Below, piece after piece: positions 15,520 to 24,725 of a stretch of 64,000 nt of DNA. Each line of letters begins with the position of its first letter. Position 1 is the stretch's first letter. The position numbers and the translations under genes were made by a program. The notes below the pieces were generated by a model. The model worked only from the letters and a program-made list of their open reading frames with translations. It made no database searches and was not told the DNA's origin. Source of the DNA: Candidatus Bathyarchaeota archaeon. Lineage in GTDB: Archaea; Thermoproteota; Bathyarchaeia; TCS64. The stretch is from the NCBI GenBank assembly GCA_026394265.1, contig JAPKYO010000028.1:56813-120812 (forward strand), in the 5' to 3' direction.

Positions 15520-17349
15520 ATGAAGAGTGAGTACAATCCGAGCAACTGGGAGCTTACTAAGAGGCTCCTAGGCTACATAAAGCCCTACATGGGGACCTAT
15601 ATCCTCATCAACCTCACCGCCTTCGGGAGGGAGGGCGTCTACAGCCTCCTCGCGCCCCTCGTCGTCATGCTCATAATCGACTTCGCCCTCGTGCCAGTCC
15701 CCGGTGCCCAGAATTGGTTCATCGACCTCATCAAGTCGTGGACGGGCGTCGCTGACAGGGGCGGTCTGCTCGTAATCCTCGTCGGCTGCATACTGGTCCT
15801 CGCCGTGTTCAGGTTCGGCTTCTTCGTCATCCACCGGTACTTCCGCGGCGTCATGAGCCAGAACATACTCCGCGACATGCGCCGCCAACTCTACGAGGCG
15901 CTCATCAACAAGTCGTTCAGCTACCTCGGCCAGGTCAGGACTGGACAGATAATAAGCAGGGTCACCAGCGACATGAACGCCATCGACCTCTTCTACTCGG
16001 AGACCGTCAGGGAGCTCTTCAGGATGACCCTCCAACTCGGCATCGCCGCCGCCATCCTGCTCAGCATCAACAACCAGCTAGCCCTGATAACGCTCCTGCC
16101 CCTCCCCTTCATCTTCGTCACCATGAGGCTCTATCTCAGCAGAGTCAGGGGACGGATGCTCGCAGCCAAGAACCAGTTCGACTCCCTCAACAGCGTCCTC
16201 ATCGAGGGAATCACCGCTCAGAAGCTCATCAAGGGCTTCGGGCAGGAGGAGTCCTTCGCCGAGAGGTTCAGCAAGGAGAACCAATCCTACGTCGAGAAGA
16301 GCCTCAGAACAGCGAAGCTCCAGTCACTCTACACCCCATCGAACACGGTGATAGCCGCGACTGGTGTAGCACTCGTACTCGTCTTCGGAGGCATAAGGGT
16401 CCTAGAAGGGACCCTGACCCTGGGCGGACTTGTCCTCTTCGGCACATACTTCACCCAGATCGTCGGACCAGTCAGGATGTACGCCCGACTCATGGACTTC
16501 TACCAGGACGGCGTCGTGAGCGCCAAACGCGTCTTCGAGATCCTAGACGTCGGAAGGGACGTCCCCGAGCCCGAACATCCCGTCGAGCTACCCCGCCTGA
16601 AGGGAGAGATCGAGTTCAAAGACGTCTCATTCAGCTACGGCGGAACCTCCGAGGTCCTGCATGACATCAACCTCAAGGTCTCCCCGGGGGAAAAGGTGGC
16701 AATCATAGGCTTCGTCGGCAGCGGCAAGAGCGCCCTGACGGAGCTTGTCCCCAGATTCTACGACGTAACAGCCGGGCAGGTGTCCGTAGACGGCCACGAT
16801 GTCCGCGAGGCCTCGCTGAAGTCCCTCAGGGGGCAGATCGGCATCGTCCTGCAGGACATCTACATCTTCTCCGAGACTATCAAGGAGAACCTCAGATTCG
16901 GTAATCCAGATGCTACCGACGAGCAGGTCGTCGACGCTGCGAAGGCAGCGCAGATACATGACTACATTGCCTCGATGCCGAAGGGATACGACACCCCCGT
17001 CGGCGAGAGGGGGCTCACACTTAGCGGCGGGCAGAGACAGAGGATCGCCATAGCGAGGGTCCTGCTCACAAACCCGAGCATACTCATCCTCGACGACTCT
17101 ACGAGCAACGTCGACGCCGAGACCGAGGTACTGATCAGAAAGGCTATTGACGCCCTTCTGGAGGGTCGCACCGCCCTGATCATCACCCAGCGCGCCTCCA
17201 CATGCGAGGGCGCTGACAAGGTCGTCGTCATCGACCAGGGCCAGATAATCGCCGTCGGGAAACACAAGAAACTGCTGAAGGAGAGCGAAAAGTACAGGAT
17301 GCTGATAGAGTCACAGACACTCACCCTCGAAAAGGAGGCTGACGACTGA
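15520..17349 (+). CDS. ABC exporter half-transporter, degenerate-site subunit
   Basis: 609 residues: six membrane helices (about 20-330) then a nucleotide-binding domain. Walker A GFVGSGKS (about 395-402) and signature LSGGQRQR (about 501) are normal, but Walker B reads ILILDDSTS, with Asp instead of the catalytic Glu, and the switch histidine is Gln (IITQRAST). This is the pattern of the subunit whose own site is catalytically weak in heterodimeric exporters. The partner gene starts within its stop codon (TGATG). The substrate is probably a lipid or hydrophobic compound, judging from family and PadR control. Confidence 0.92.
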   Translation: MKSEYNPSNWELTKRLLGYIKPYMGTYILINLTAFGREGVYSLLAPLVVMLIIDFALVPVPGAQNWFIDLIKSWTGVADRGGLLVILVGCILVLAVFRFGFFVIHRYFRGVMSQNILRDMRRQLYEALINKSFSYLGQVRTGQIISRVTSDMNAIDLFYSETVRELFRMTLQLGIAAAILLSINNQLALITLLPLPFIFVTMRLYLSRVRGRMLAAKNQFDSLNSVLIEGITAQKLIKGFGQEESFAERFSKENQSYVEKSLRTAKLQSLYTPSNTVIAATGVALVLVFGGIRVLEGTLTLGGLVLFGTYFTQIVGPVRMYARLMDFYQDGVVSAKRVFEILDVGRDVPEPEHPVELPRLKGEIEFKDVSFSYGGTSEVLHDINLKVSPGEKVAIIGFVGSGKSALTELVPRFYDVTAGQVSVDGHDVREASLKSLRGQIGIVLQDIYIFSETIKENLRFGNPDATDEQVVDAAKAAQIHDYIASMPKGYDTPVGERGLTLSGGQRQRIAIARVLLTNPSILILDDSTSNVDAETEVLIRKAIDALLEGRTALIITQRASTCEGADKVVVIDQGQIIAVGKHKKLLKESEKYRMLIESQTLTLEKEADD

Positions 17350-19217
17350 TGGCGGAGTTCGCAGGCAGATACGAGGTCGGCTCCCTAGAGTCCACGGAGC
17401 GGAAGTACAGCGACTGGGATCTCATAAAGAGGATAATCAAGGACTACATGCTCCGCCACAGGTCGCTCGTCGCCGCGATGGCACTGATAATCGTGGCGAA
17501 GACCGCCCTCGTCCTCTCGGGGCCCTACATCTACAAGGTCACGCTCGACACCTTCATCAGCAACACGCCCGAGCCCAACGAGGTGTGGCTCGCCGACATA
17601 ATCAGGGGAATCGCCACCGTACTCGGGGGCGGCACCGCCACACAGTGGCTGGACATAGTCGCCGCAGGCCTCATCTACGTCGCCGTAGGCGTCGCCCTCT
17701 GGGGGGTCATGAGCCTCCAGGAATACTACCTGAACAAGCTGGGACTCAACATCATCGCAGACATCAGGACCGACTTCTTCCTCCACCTCGAGAAGCTCAG
17801 CCAAAACTTCTTCGAGTACGGTAACACGGGGAAGCTCGTCTCACGGGTGACGAACGACGCGGAGGCGCTCCGCAAGCTCGTCTCCTCGGGCATAATCGGG
17901 GTGGTCGCGGATCTCATCACGGCTATCGCCATCCTGGGGACGATGTTCCTGCTCAACTGGCAGCTCGCCATCGTCGCCGTCGTCATGGCGCCCATCATAG
18001 CCATAGTTACGACGACACTAAACAGGTTCGTGAGGAACAACTGGAGGGTCGCGAGGCAGAACATCGCATCCATGACCGGGAAGGTGCAGGACCTCATGGT
18101 CGGCGCAAAGGTGACGAAGGCGATGGCGCAGGAGGAGAAGAGCCTCAGCGACTTCAACAAGGTCAACGTCGCCAACGCGAAGGCGCAGATCAAGGCAGAG
18201 GTCACCGCCAACATCTACGAGGCAACCGTCGGCTTCTTCTCAGCCCTGATCAGCACACTGATCTGGTTCTTCGGAGGCCAGCAGGTCCTAGGCGCCTACC
18301 TAGCCATAGGCGACCTCGTCGCCTTCACACAGTACACCACGAGCTACCTCGAACCCATCCAGAACATCAGCACCTTCTACGGCGAGATACAGAGCGCCCT
18401 CGCGGGGGCGGAGCGCATCTTCGTCGTCCTCGACATCGACCCCGAGGTGAAGGAGGCTCCGGACGCCGTCGACTTCCCCGAGGGGGAGGGCATCGTCGAG
18501 TTGAAGGACGTCCGCTTCAGCTACGTCAAGGACCAGCCCGTCCTCAAGGGAATAAACATCAAGACGCGCCCCGGGGAGCGCCTCGCCATCTTCGGCCCCA
18601 CAGGCTCAGGAAAATCTAGCATCATAAACCTCGTCGGCCGCTTCTACGACCCCGACTCGGGAGCCGTCACAATCGACGGCGTGGACCTGAGGAAGGTGAA
18701 GCTCAAGGCGCTCCGCCGAAAGGTCGGCATCGTCCTCCAGGAGCCCTACCTCTTCCAGGGGACGCTGAGGTACAACCTCAAGTTCGGCCGCCCCGACGCC
18801 GAGGAGGAGGAGATGATCAGGGTCGCGAAGCTCGTTGGCATCCACGACCCCATCATGCGCCTCCCTAAGGGCTACGACGAGGAGGTCAGGGAACGCGGTA
18901 GCAACCTCAGCTACGGGCAACGCCAGCTAGTCTGCCTCGCAAGGGCACTGATCTCCGACCCAAAGATACTCATCCTCGACGAGGCGACGAGCAGCGTCGA
19001 CCCCTACACCGAGCAGCTCATCCAGAACGCACTCAAGGCCGAGATGGAGCACCGCACCATCCTCATAGTCACCCACCGCGTCAGCACCGTCAGAGACGCC
19101 GACCGCATAATCGTACTACACAACGGCGAGGTCCAGACAGAAGGCACACACAACCAGCTGGTAAAGAAGAACGAGCTATATCGGCGCCTATGCGAGATGC
19201 AGCTGGTCAAAGTCTAA
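17349..19217 (+). CDS. ABC exporter half-transporter, partner subunit
   Basis: 622 residues with six membrane helices and a nucleotide-binding domain. Walker A GPTGSGKS (about 416-423), Walker B ILILDEATSS with catalytic Glu, and VTHRVST with the switch His are normal, but the signature is LSYGQRQ instead of LSGGQ. Together with the preceding subunit this gives one full ATPase site and one degenerate site, the classical heterodimer design (as in TM287/288-type exporters). It overlaps the upstream gene by one base and is surely co-translated. Confidence 0.92.
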   Translation: MAEFAGRYEVGSLESTERKYSDWDLIKRIIKDYMLRHRSLVAAMALIIVAKTALVLSGPYIYKVTLDTFISNTPEPNEVWLADIIRGIATVLGGGTATQWLDIVAAGLIYVAVGVALWGVMSLQEYYLNKLGLNIIADIRTDFFLHLEKLSQNFFEYGNTGKLVSRVTNDAEALRKLVSSGIIGVVADLITAIAILGTMFLLNWQLAIVAVVMAPIIAIVTTTLNRFVRNNWRVARQNIASMTGKVQDLMVGAKVTKAMAQEEKSLSDFNKVNVANAKAQIKAEVTANIYEATVGFFSALISTLIWFFGGQQVLGAYLAIGDLVAFTQYTTSYLEPIQNISTFYGEIQSALAGAERIFVVLDIDPEVKEAPDAVDFPEGEGIVELKDVRFSYVKDQPVLKGINIKTRPGERLAIFGPTGSGKSSIINLVGRFYDPDSGAVTIDGVDLRKVKLKALRRKVGIVLQEPYLFQGTLRYNLKFGRPDAEEEEMIRVAKLVGIHDPIMRLPKGYDEEVRERGSNLSYGQRQLVCLARALISDPKILILDEATSSVDPYTEQLIQNALKAEMEHRTILIVTHRVSTVRDADRIIVLHNGEVQTEGTHNQLVKKNELYRRLCEMQLVKV

Positions 19218-19383
19218 ACGAGAAATACTATCAGTAAAAGATTTCCCGAGACAAAAATAGACAAAAAAACACAGAAAAAGACGAAAAAAGACAGTCGAAA
19301 AACCCTATTTGTACCTCAATCTGAAAAAGAAGCCTGAACACGGCTCCGATGGAAAACAGAAGGGCTACTAGAGGGGATGCTGG

Positions 19384-20487
19384 CTACTTCGTCACGAAGG
19401 TGAGCACGTCCTCGTCCTGCAGTTTGTGGTTGAGGCCAACCTTCTGCCCGCCGAACCTGACGCTCTTCCCCCAGACCTGCGCGTACTTGAAGTCCACGCG
19501 CAGCGCCTTGTGGAGCATATCGCAGACGTCCCCAACGGTATATCCGACGCGAGCTATCAGCGGCGCCTTGTAGTCGGTCTCCCCACCCTTCGGCCGCATG
19601 TATATCCGGATGAACTCCAGCCTCTGGTAGAGCTGCTCCCTGAACTCGTCGATGTTCACCCCCGTCTCCGCCGCGATGGGGAGGACGTAGTAGTCAAGAT
19701 TCTCCCGAACCTTCCTGAGGCTCTCGGGGTCGATCATGTCTATCTTATTGAGGACCGCGAATGTGGGTACGTAGACCCTGTTTCCGAGTATGACGTCGAT
19801 GAGCTGCTCGTCGTTTATGTCCTCACGGATCATGACTCGGGCGTTGTGAACACCGTAGACGGCGAGTATGTCCTTCACGGTCTCTTTCCGAATCTTCGTC
19901 AACGGCACCTGCGCGATGACTGAGAGCCCGCCGGTCGGGGTCTTCTCGACCACGATATTTGGTGGCTTCTGCTCCGGTCTGATGCCGATCTCGCGCAACT
20001 CCTTCAATAGGATTGGTTTGACGCCGGGCTGGAAGACGTCGAGGGTGATGAGGATGAGGTCAGCCGACCTAGCCACACTGAGAACCCTCTTACCGAGACC
20101 CTTCCCCTGCGCAGCGCCGGCGATGATACCGGGCAGATCGAGGACCTGTATCTTCGCCCCCCGGTACTCCATGAGACCCGGAACTACCGTGAGTGTCGTG
20201 AAGTCGTATGCGCCCACCTTCGACTTCGCGTTCGTTATCTGGTTGAGGATGGTGGATTTTCCGACGCTGGGCAGACCGATGAGGACGACGGTGGCGTCAC
20301 CCGTCTTCTTCACGGCGTAGCCGTCGTCGTTTCCCCGCCCGCTGGCTTTTAGCGCCTGCTCTTCCTGCTCCCTCATCAGTTTGGCTTTGCGAGCCTTGAG
20401 TATCCCGACGTGCCTCTCGGTCGCCTTGTTGATCTGGGTACGGGCGATCTCTTCCTCTATCTGCTTGATCTTCTCGGGGATACCCAT
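19384..20487 (-). CDS. DRG-family (OBG-type) GTPase
   Basis: 367 residues. An N-terminal helical segment with EEEIARTQINKATERHVGIL is typical of DRG proteins, followed by a G domain: G1 GLPSVGKS (about 71-78), G3 LDLPGIIAGAA, G4 NKID. The G2 region is DFTTLTVVPG. The C-terminus (about 295-367) is a TGS domain. DRG GTPases associate with ribosomes and act in translation in eukaryotes and archaea. It is apparently monocistronic; 19218-19383 downstream holds no gene. Confidence 0.95.
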   Translation of the reverse strand: MGIPEKIKQIEEEIARTQINKATERHVGILKARKAKLMREQEEQALKASGRGNDDGYAVKKTGDATVVLIGLPSVGKSTILNQITNAKSKVGAYDFTTLTVVPGLMEYRGAKIQVLDLPGIIAGAAQGKGLGKRVLSVARSADLILITLDVFQPGVKPILLKELREIGIRPEQKPPNIVVEKTPTGGLSVIAQVPLTKIRKETVKDILAVYGVHNARVMIREDINDEQLIDVILGNRVYVPTFAVLNKIDMIDPESLRKVRENLDYYVLPIAAETGVNIDEFREQLYQRLEFIRIYMRPKGGETDYKAPLIARVGYTVGDVCDMLHKALRVDFKYAQVWGKSVRFGGQKVGLNHKLQDEDVLTFVTK

Positions 20488-20551
20488 TAGGAACCCAGCA
20501 CATGGGCGCCACTCAAAAAGGTTTCCAGAAGATTCAGCAAACTTTCAGCGA

Positions 20552-21043
20552 TCAGCCGGTTGGAGGCTTCACGGGGCTCTTCTTACCCGTCATTTCATCC
20601 ACATTTATCTCGACAAGGACCAGCTGCGGGTTCTTCGCAAGATCCTCAGCGGTGAGCATCTTCCCCTTCCCCGGCGAATACTTATCGCTCAGCCTCTTCA
20701 GAACCGTGAGCCGCCGCCCCGCGTCGGAGATAATGCTCGCCTTCCCCCTGACTATGACGCTCCTATACTTCCACGTGAAGTCACAGGGCTTCTCACCCTT
20801 CACGATCTCCCCCGAGTCCACCTCGAAGCAGACCCGAGGGTTCTTCGAGATGTTCCGCATCTTCGCGCCGTCCTTGTGGCTGTGGAAGAAGACCTTCCCG
20901 TCGAAGTAGACGTAGTTGACGGGGACGACGTATGGCTGATCATCGACCGATGTGGCGAGTCTCCCGACGTCGTTCTCCTTTAAGATCTCCTCGATGACCA
21001 CCTTTTCGGTGATCTCTTTCTCCTTTCTTCGCATTCCAGACAT
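20552..21043 (-). CDS. PNPOx-like FMN-binding protein (NimA-type)
   Basis: 163 residues with a split-barrel flavin-binding fold: VGRLATSVDDQPYVVPVNYV (about 26-45), VFFHSHKDGAKMRNISKNPR (about 51-70) and CFEVDSGE, followed by YRSVIVRGKASII. This is the pattern of pyridoxamine-phosphate-oxidase-related proteins and nitroimidazole reductases, which bind FMN or F420. The C-terminus is lysine- and proline-rich. No cofactor can be assigned from sequence alone, and the physiological substrate is unknown. Confidence 0.8.
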   Translation of the reverse strand: MSGMRRKEKEITEKVVIEEILKENDVGRLATSVDDQPYVVPVNYVYFDGKVFFHSHKDGAKMRNISKNPRVCFEVDSGEIVKGEKPCDFTWKYRSVIVRGKASIISDAGRRLTVLKRLSDKYSPGKGKMLTAEDLAKNPQLVLVEINVDEMTGKKSPVKPPTG

Positions 21044-21122
21044 GGCTCTGGAGGGGGATAAGGCGCCTTTAACGATATCGGGAAGGTTAAATCCGGCTCA
21101 GAGGCTATGTGATCGACCGCTG

Positions 21123-21371
21123 ATGGCAAATTTCAAGGCGATGACCTGGAGACTCATGTACGTCGGCGCGATAATCTGCGCCGTCATCTGCGTCGCGATT
21201 GTCTACAAGATCACCGTTACACAAGACACCTCGGACGAGTGGATCATCTGGACATGCGTCATAATCGGCTTCTGCCTCTTCGGCTTCGGATTCGTCTACG
21301 AGGGCAAGAATAAAGACCGGAGCACAGAAACGGACGCCCTCCCGAAGGCCGTGGAGCAAAAATCTTCTTAA
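21123..21371 (+). CDS. Small two-TM membrane protein, 82 aa
   Basis: An 82-residue protein with two hydrophobic helices, LMYVGAIICAVICVAIVYKI (about 11-30) and WTCVIIGFCLFGFGFVY (about 42-58), and a charged tail. The ATG at 21123 is chosen over upstream in-frame starts because it precedes the first helix closely and lies downstream of the divergent gene. No family is recognised. It sits 32 bp before the OsmC gene on the same strand, so it may share a transcript with it. Confidence 0.65.
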   Translation: MANFKAMTWRLMYVGAIICAVICVAIVYKITVTQDTSDEWIIWTCVIIGFCLFGFGFVYEGKNKDRSTETDALPKAVEQKSS

Positions 21372-21403
21372 ACAAAGCCCCACCGACACTCAAATGGATA
21401 GAC

Positions 21404-21844
21404 TTGAGTGAAGAAAAGATACTCACAATCGAGCTTGAGAGGCTTCAAGACTACTCCTTCAAGGTAGACTTCGGTCGCGAGGGAATTGAGGCGATCATCA
21501 CAGACGAGGGTGAGCCCCTCGGCAAGGGCGCGGGTCCGAACCCGTCGATGCTCCTCGCCGTCGCCATGGGTAACTGCCTTAGCTCAAGCCTGCTATTCTG
21601 CCTCCAAAAGGCGAGGGCTCAGGTAAAGGGGATGAAGACTAAAGTCGACGCCAAGATGACCCGAAACGAGAGGGGGCGATGGAGGATCACCGAGGTCGCC
21701 GTTGAGCTCACACCCGAGGTCGACAAGGAGTACGTCAACCAGATGGAGAGATGCATCGCACTCTTCGACGACTTCTGCATAGTCTCAAAGAGCGTGGAGA
21801 AGGGTATACCCCTGAAGGTCAAGGTTAACTGGGCTAGTTCGTGA
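21404..21844 (+). CDS. OsmC-family protein
   Basis: 146 residues of the OsmC/Ohr fold. The two conserved cysteines appear in GNCLSSSLLFCLQKAR (about 51-66) and in DDFCIVSKSVEKGIPLKVKV (about 121-140); the first lies at the start of the long central helix as in OsmC. The N-terminal GxGxxPxxxLxxAxGxC-like stretch is GKGAGPNPSMLLAVAMGNC. Such proteins act as thiol-dependent peroxidases; this one could also be a non-peroxidase relative. It starts at TTG and overlaps the convergent TFS-like gene by 11 bases. Confidence 0.85.
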   Translation: MSEEKILTIELERLQDYSFKVDFGREGIEAIITDEGEPLGKGAGPNPSMLLAVAMGNCLSSSLLFCLQKARAQVKGMKTKVDAKMTRNERGRWRITEVAVELTPEVDKEYVNQMERCIALFDDFCIVSKSVEKGIPLKVKVNWASS

Positions 21845-22148
21845 CCCAGGTGTGTCCACACGAGACACACTTGAACCTCTCGACGTACCTGTCGCTGTTC
21901 ACACCCGCATGCTCACCCAGGGCGACCCTGACCTGATGATATGCCTCACTGTGGCCACACAGCGGGCAGATCTGGTTTACCTTTACCGACTCATCATCGG
22001 TCTTGACCACGTATACGGGCTCCGCTTTTGGCTCCTCCTCACGCGCTACCTCGACGACCCCTGGATTGAGTTCAAAGCCACATTTTTGGCACTTGTACCC
22101 CTTGGGCGTGTTCTCCATGAAGGAGCCGCATTTTTCGCAAAACCTCAA
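21834..22148 (-). CDS. Transcription factor S (TFS)-like two-zinc-ribbon protein
   Basis: 104 residues from a TTG start. The N-terminal ribbon has CEKCG and CQKCG (Cys 4, 7, 20, 23), the C-terminal ribbon CPLCGH and CVSCGHTW. This is the layout of archaeal TFS, which enters the RNA polymerase funnel and stimulates transcript cleavage. The acidic Asp-Glu pair at the tip of the C-terminal hairpin is not visible: the loop reads RVALGEHAGVNSDRYVERF, longer than usual. It may therefore be a non-cleaving or inhibitory paralogue, or a Pol-associated ribbon of other function. The longer upstream frame lacks family similarity. Confidence 0.75.
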   Translation of the reverse strand: MRFCEKCGSFMENTPKGYKCQKCGFELNPGVVEVAREEEPKAEPVYVVKTDDESVKVNQICPLCGHSEAYHQVRVALGEHAGVNSDRYVERFKCVSCGHTWVTN

Positions 22149-22294
22149 TGTATAACGCCTAGAACAGGTTGAATGTTGAAACTCGCATTTAGGATTACTA
22201 ATCGTGAATATTAAAGGGTTGGGGGACACCCGGGAGGAATGTTAACGGATCAAGACCTCTAAATCTTTATAATAAGGGGTGCAACCGCTCAGCC

Positions 22295-23101
22295 ATGGGC
22301 ATCTGCTACCACTGCGGAAAGGAACTCGACGAGCAGACGAGGTGCAAGTCATGCAACCTCACCTTCTGCAGCGAACACCTACCCCCGGAAGCCCATAACT
22401 GCATCGCACTATCGAAAGACTTCAAGGTGAAGAAGGGGCAGGAAAAGACACAGAAACAAGCCTCCGAAAACGTTGACATCGTCGAGGGAGAGGAACCAGT
22501 TACAGGCGTCCGACCAAGAAGCATAAAATATCTCCCAGTGGAAGACGAGGAGACTCAAGTCAAGGAAGTAAAACGCCGAAGGGAGCCAACAGGCGGGGTC
22601 AACCGTGTCAGGATACTCTTCTTCCTCGGCATCATAGCTGTGGGCATGTGGAGCATCAACGTCCTCGTCAGCATGTCGATGAACTCTGGGAACCAAATCT
22701 CCCCCATAACCTTCCCAACGGACGCTGAAACCCTGACGCTAAGGGAAAGCGTCCTAACAAGGATGAATCAGGAGAGAAGCAGGAGAGGACTCGCCAGCCT
22801 CAGCCTCGACACAAACCTCGTAGCCCAGAGGTACTCAGAGACACTCGCTACAACAGACTCGTTTAAATATAATCCAGACCTCGCCTCGGGGATTAAGGAG
22901 AATATTATCAGAAGAGACATCTCAAGCCCCTTCAGCGCTCAGGGCACACTGGACCAGATCGTCGACGCCATGATGAATGATGACGCCGCAAACAACTGGG
23001 TGAACAGGGACGCGATTCTGAACAAGGACTACTCGAAGGTTAGCCTCGGCGTAGCCTGGAACAACAACTACTTCTACCTCGTCCAAGACTTCAGCAAGTA
23101 A
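22295..23101 (+). CDS. AN1 zinc finger - TM - CAP-like domain protein
   Basis: 268 residues in three parts. Residues 4-36 form an AN1-type zinc finger (CYHCGK, CKSCNLTFCSEH, HNC). A charged linker leads to one membrane helix, ILFFLGIIAVGMWSINVLV (about 105-123). The rest resembles a CAP/SCP domain: LTRMNQERSRRGLASLSLD, LVAQRYSE, KENI, and NNNYFYLVQDF at the end. The topology predicted is a cytosolic zinc finger with an external CAP domain. Archaeal CAP proteins have no fixed role; AN1 fingers bind ubiquitin-like or protein partners. The combination is unusual. Confidence 0.75.
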   Translation: MGICYHCGKELDEQTRCKSCNLTFCSEHLPPEAHNCIALSKDFKVKKGQEKTQKQASENVDIVEGEEPVTGVRPRSIKYLPVEDEETQVKEVKRRREPTGGVNRVRILFFLGIIAVGMWSINVLVSMSMNSGNQISPITFPTDAETLTLRESVLTRMNQERSRRGLASLSLDTNLVAQRYSETLATTDSFKYNPDLASGIKENIIRRDISSPFSAQGTLDQIVDAMMNDDAANNWVNRDAILNKDYSKVSLGVAWNNNYFYLVQDFSK

Positions 23102-23104
23102 AGT

Positions 23105-24229
23105 CTAGTCGAGTATTTCATTCACCGTCCCGGCCACCATCTCGGCGATGGCGGGGGAGGATGTGAGTCCCGGCGACTCTATTCCTATGAGGTTGATGAA
23201 GCCGGGGTATCCACACTTCTCCTCGTGCTCTATGATGAAGTCTCTTGCCTTCTCTCCGGGTCCCTGAAGCTTGGCGCGTATCCCCGCCATATCGGGGCGG
23301 AGGTCATCCTTCTTGACGCTTGGCAGATAGGTGACTATGTCGCTCCAGAACGGCTCAACGGGGGACTCGACCTTGTAGTCGAGCTTGTCGACATAGTAGG
23401 CGTTTGGTCCGAACTTCAGTCGCCCTGTGAGGTCGGGTACGGAGTGTATCCCCAGACCAAGCGTGTCTTTGAGTGGTGGGGGGTAGACGAGCATCGTCGC
23501 CGGGGGCTTGCCGCTCATGCTGTAGTAGTCGCCTTTGCACCAGTGGAGCCGGTACTTCGCCTCGTCTACGTCGATGCCCACCATCTCGGCGACCCGGTCA
23601 CAGAATAGACCCGCCGCGTTGACGACGACGCTGGCCTCGATGCTGAAGGGTTCCCCGCCGCTAACCGTATCGATGATGTACCCCCCGTCTACCCTTTTTA
23701 TGCCCTTGACCTCGGTGTCGAGGACTAGTGGGTCGGAGCCGTTTTGCCTCCTCGCCTTACGGAGGTAGCAGTCCATCAGGCCGTGGGCGTCCATGATGCC
23801 CGTGCTCGGGCTGAGGACCGCCATGTCGCCCTTGACTAAGGGCTCAAGCTCCCGGATCTTGTCTTTGTCGATAAGTTCGAGGTCGTCGACGCCGTTCGCC
23901 TTCCCCTGCTTCATGAGGCCCTCAAGCTGCTTGATCTCCGCTTCGCCGTTGCCGACGATGATCTTGCCGAGCCTCTTATGGGGGACTTTGTTCTCGGCGC
24001 AGATCTTGTAGATCATTGGGTTGGCTTTGACGCAGACCTTGGCCTTCAGGGTCCCTGTGGCGTAGTAGATGCCGGCGTGTATTACCTCGCTGTTTCTGCT
24101 GCTCGCCCCTTGACCTATGGCGGATTCCTTCTCAAGTATGAAGAGGTCTCTGTCTCGGCGGGCAATCTCCGACGCGATGGCGAGACCAACCGCGCCGGCA
24201 CCTATCACAACAGCGTCGACTTTGTCCAA
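23105..24229 (-). CDS. FAD-dependent oxidoreductase, L-2-hydroxyglutarate / glycerol-3-phosphate oxidase type
   Basis: 374 residues of the DAO family: FAD fold DAVVIGAGAVGLAIASEIAR (about 5-24), GQGASSRNSEVIHAGIYY (about 39-56), VVNAAGLFCDRVAEM, GIHSVPDLTGRLKFGPNAYY and a C-terminal GIESPGLTSSPAIAEMVA that closes the FAD site. This order is that of LhgO/YgaF-like L-2-hydroxyglutarate dehydrogenases and of single-domain glycerol-3-phosphate dehydrogenases. It starts at TTG. It ends three bases from the convergent CAP protein. The exact substrate is uncertain. Confidence 0.85.
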   Translation of the reverse strand: MDKVDAVVIGAGAVGLAIASEIARRDRDLFILEKESAIGQGASSRNSEVIHAGIYYATGTLKAKVCVKANPMIYKICAENKVPHKRLGKIIVGNGEAEIKQLEGLMKQGKANGVDDLELIDKDKIRELEPLVKGDMAVLSPSTGIMDAHGLMDCYLRKARRQNGSDPLVLDTEVKGIKRVDGGYIIDTVSGGEPFSIEASVVVNAAGLFCDRVAEMVGIDVDEAKYRLHWCKGDYYSMSGKPPATMLVYPPPLKDTLGLGIHSVPDLTGRLKFGPNAYYVDKLDYKVESPVEPFWSDIVTYLPSVKKDDLRPDMAGIRAKLQGPGEKARDFIIEHEEKCGYPGFINLIGIESPGLTSSPAIAEMVAGTVNEILD

Positions 24230-24283
24230 GGTCGGTATCCTTTGTATCCTGCGCTGCCTTCTTAAAACTAATCGGTTCGGGGA

Positions 24284-24643
24284 TCAGGACCTATTCATCG
24301 CCTTAGCCAGCAAGTAGGCGTCAAAGGCGGAGATGATGGAGACGATGACCCCGAGAATCATGAGTTCATCAAACGTGAGGATCCCGTCGAGGACTACGCT
24401 GATCAGTAGAACTAGGCCTAGGTAGCAGAGTCCCCTGCCTACCCTACCGATGTATATCTGACCGGATCCGGTTATCAAGAGGGAGAGGAAAGCCGCTATC
24501 AGGGGGTTCTTACGAGAAGGCGTATGAGCTCGTTCTACGCCATCTATCTGGGGCTGGGGTTTGCCGCAGCTCGGACAGATGGAGTATTTTTTGTCGATCT
24601 GAACCCCGCAATAGGGACAGTATTTTGTCTTCTCCTCGGACAT
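24284..24643 (-). CDS. Zinc-ribbon membrane protein (TM2-like)
   Basis: 119 residues: an N-terminal zinc ribbon (YCPYCG, CPSCGKPQP), a linker, then hydrophobic helices at about 46-62, 71-90 and 94-112 with the GSGQIYIGRVGRG turn that marks TM2-type domains. Such proteins are widespread in archaea and have no established role. The membrane segment and ribbon predict a cytosolic metal-binding head. It lies upstream of the FAD oxidoreductase on the same strand with a 54-bp gap. Confidence 0.75.
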   Translation of the reverse strand: MSEEKTKYCPYCGVQIDKKYSICPSCGKPQPQIDGVERAHTPSRKNPLIAAFLSLLITGSGQIYIGRVGRGLCYLGLVLLISVVLDGILTFDELMILGVIVSIISAFDAYLLAKAMNRS

Positions 24644-24725
24644 TCGGTTAGAAAGCGTGAGTCTTACAGAGATACGGCTTTTGGTGCCTTACCGGTTAAA
24701 AATGGAACATTAGAGAGAGACAGGG

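Noticed and set aside
19218..19383. Possible small gene between the ABC exporter and DRG genes
   Set aside because: The stretch is A-rich with no frame that shows protein-like composition or a ribosome site.
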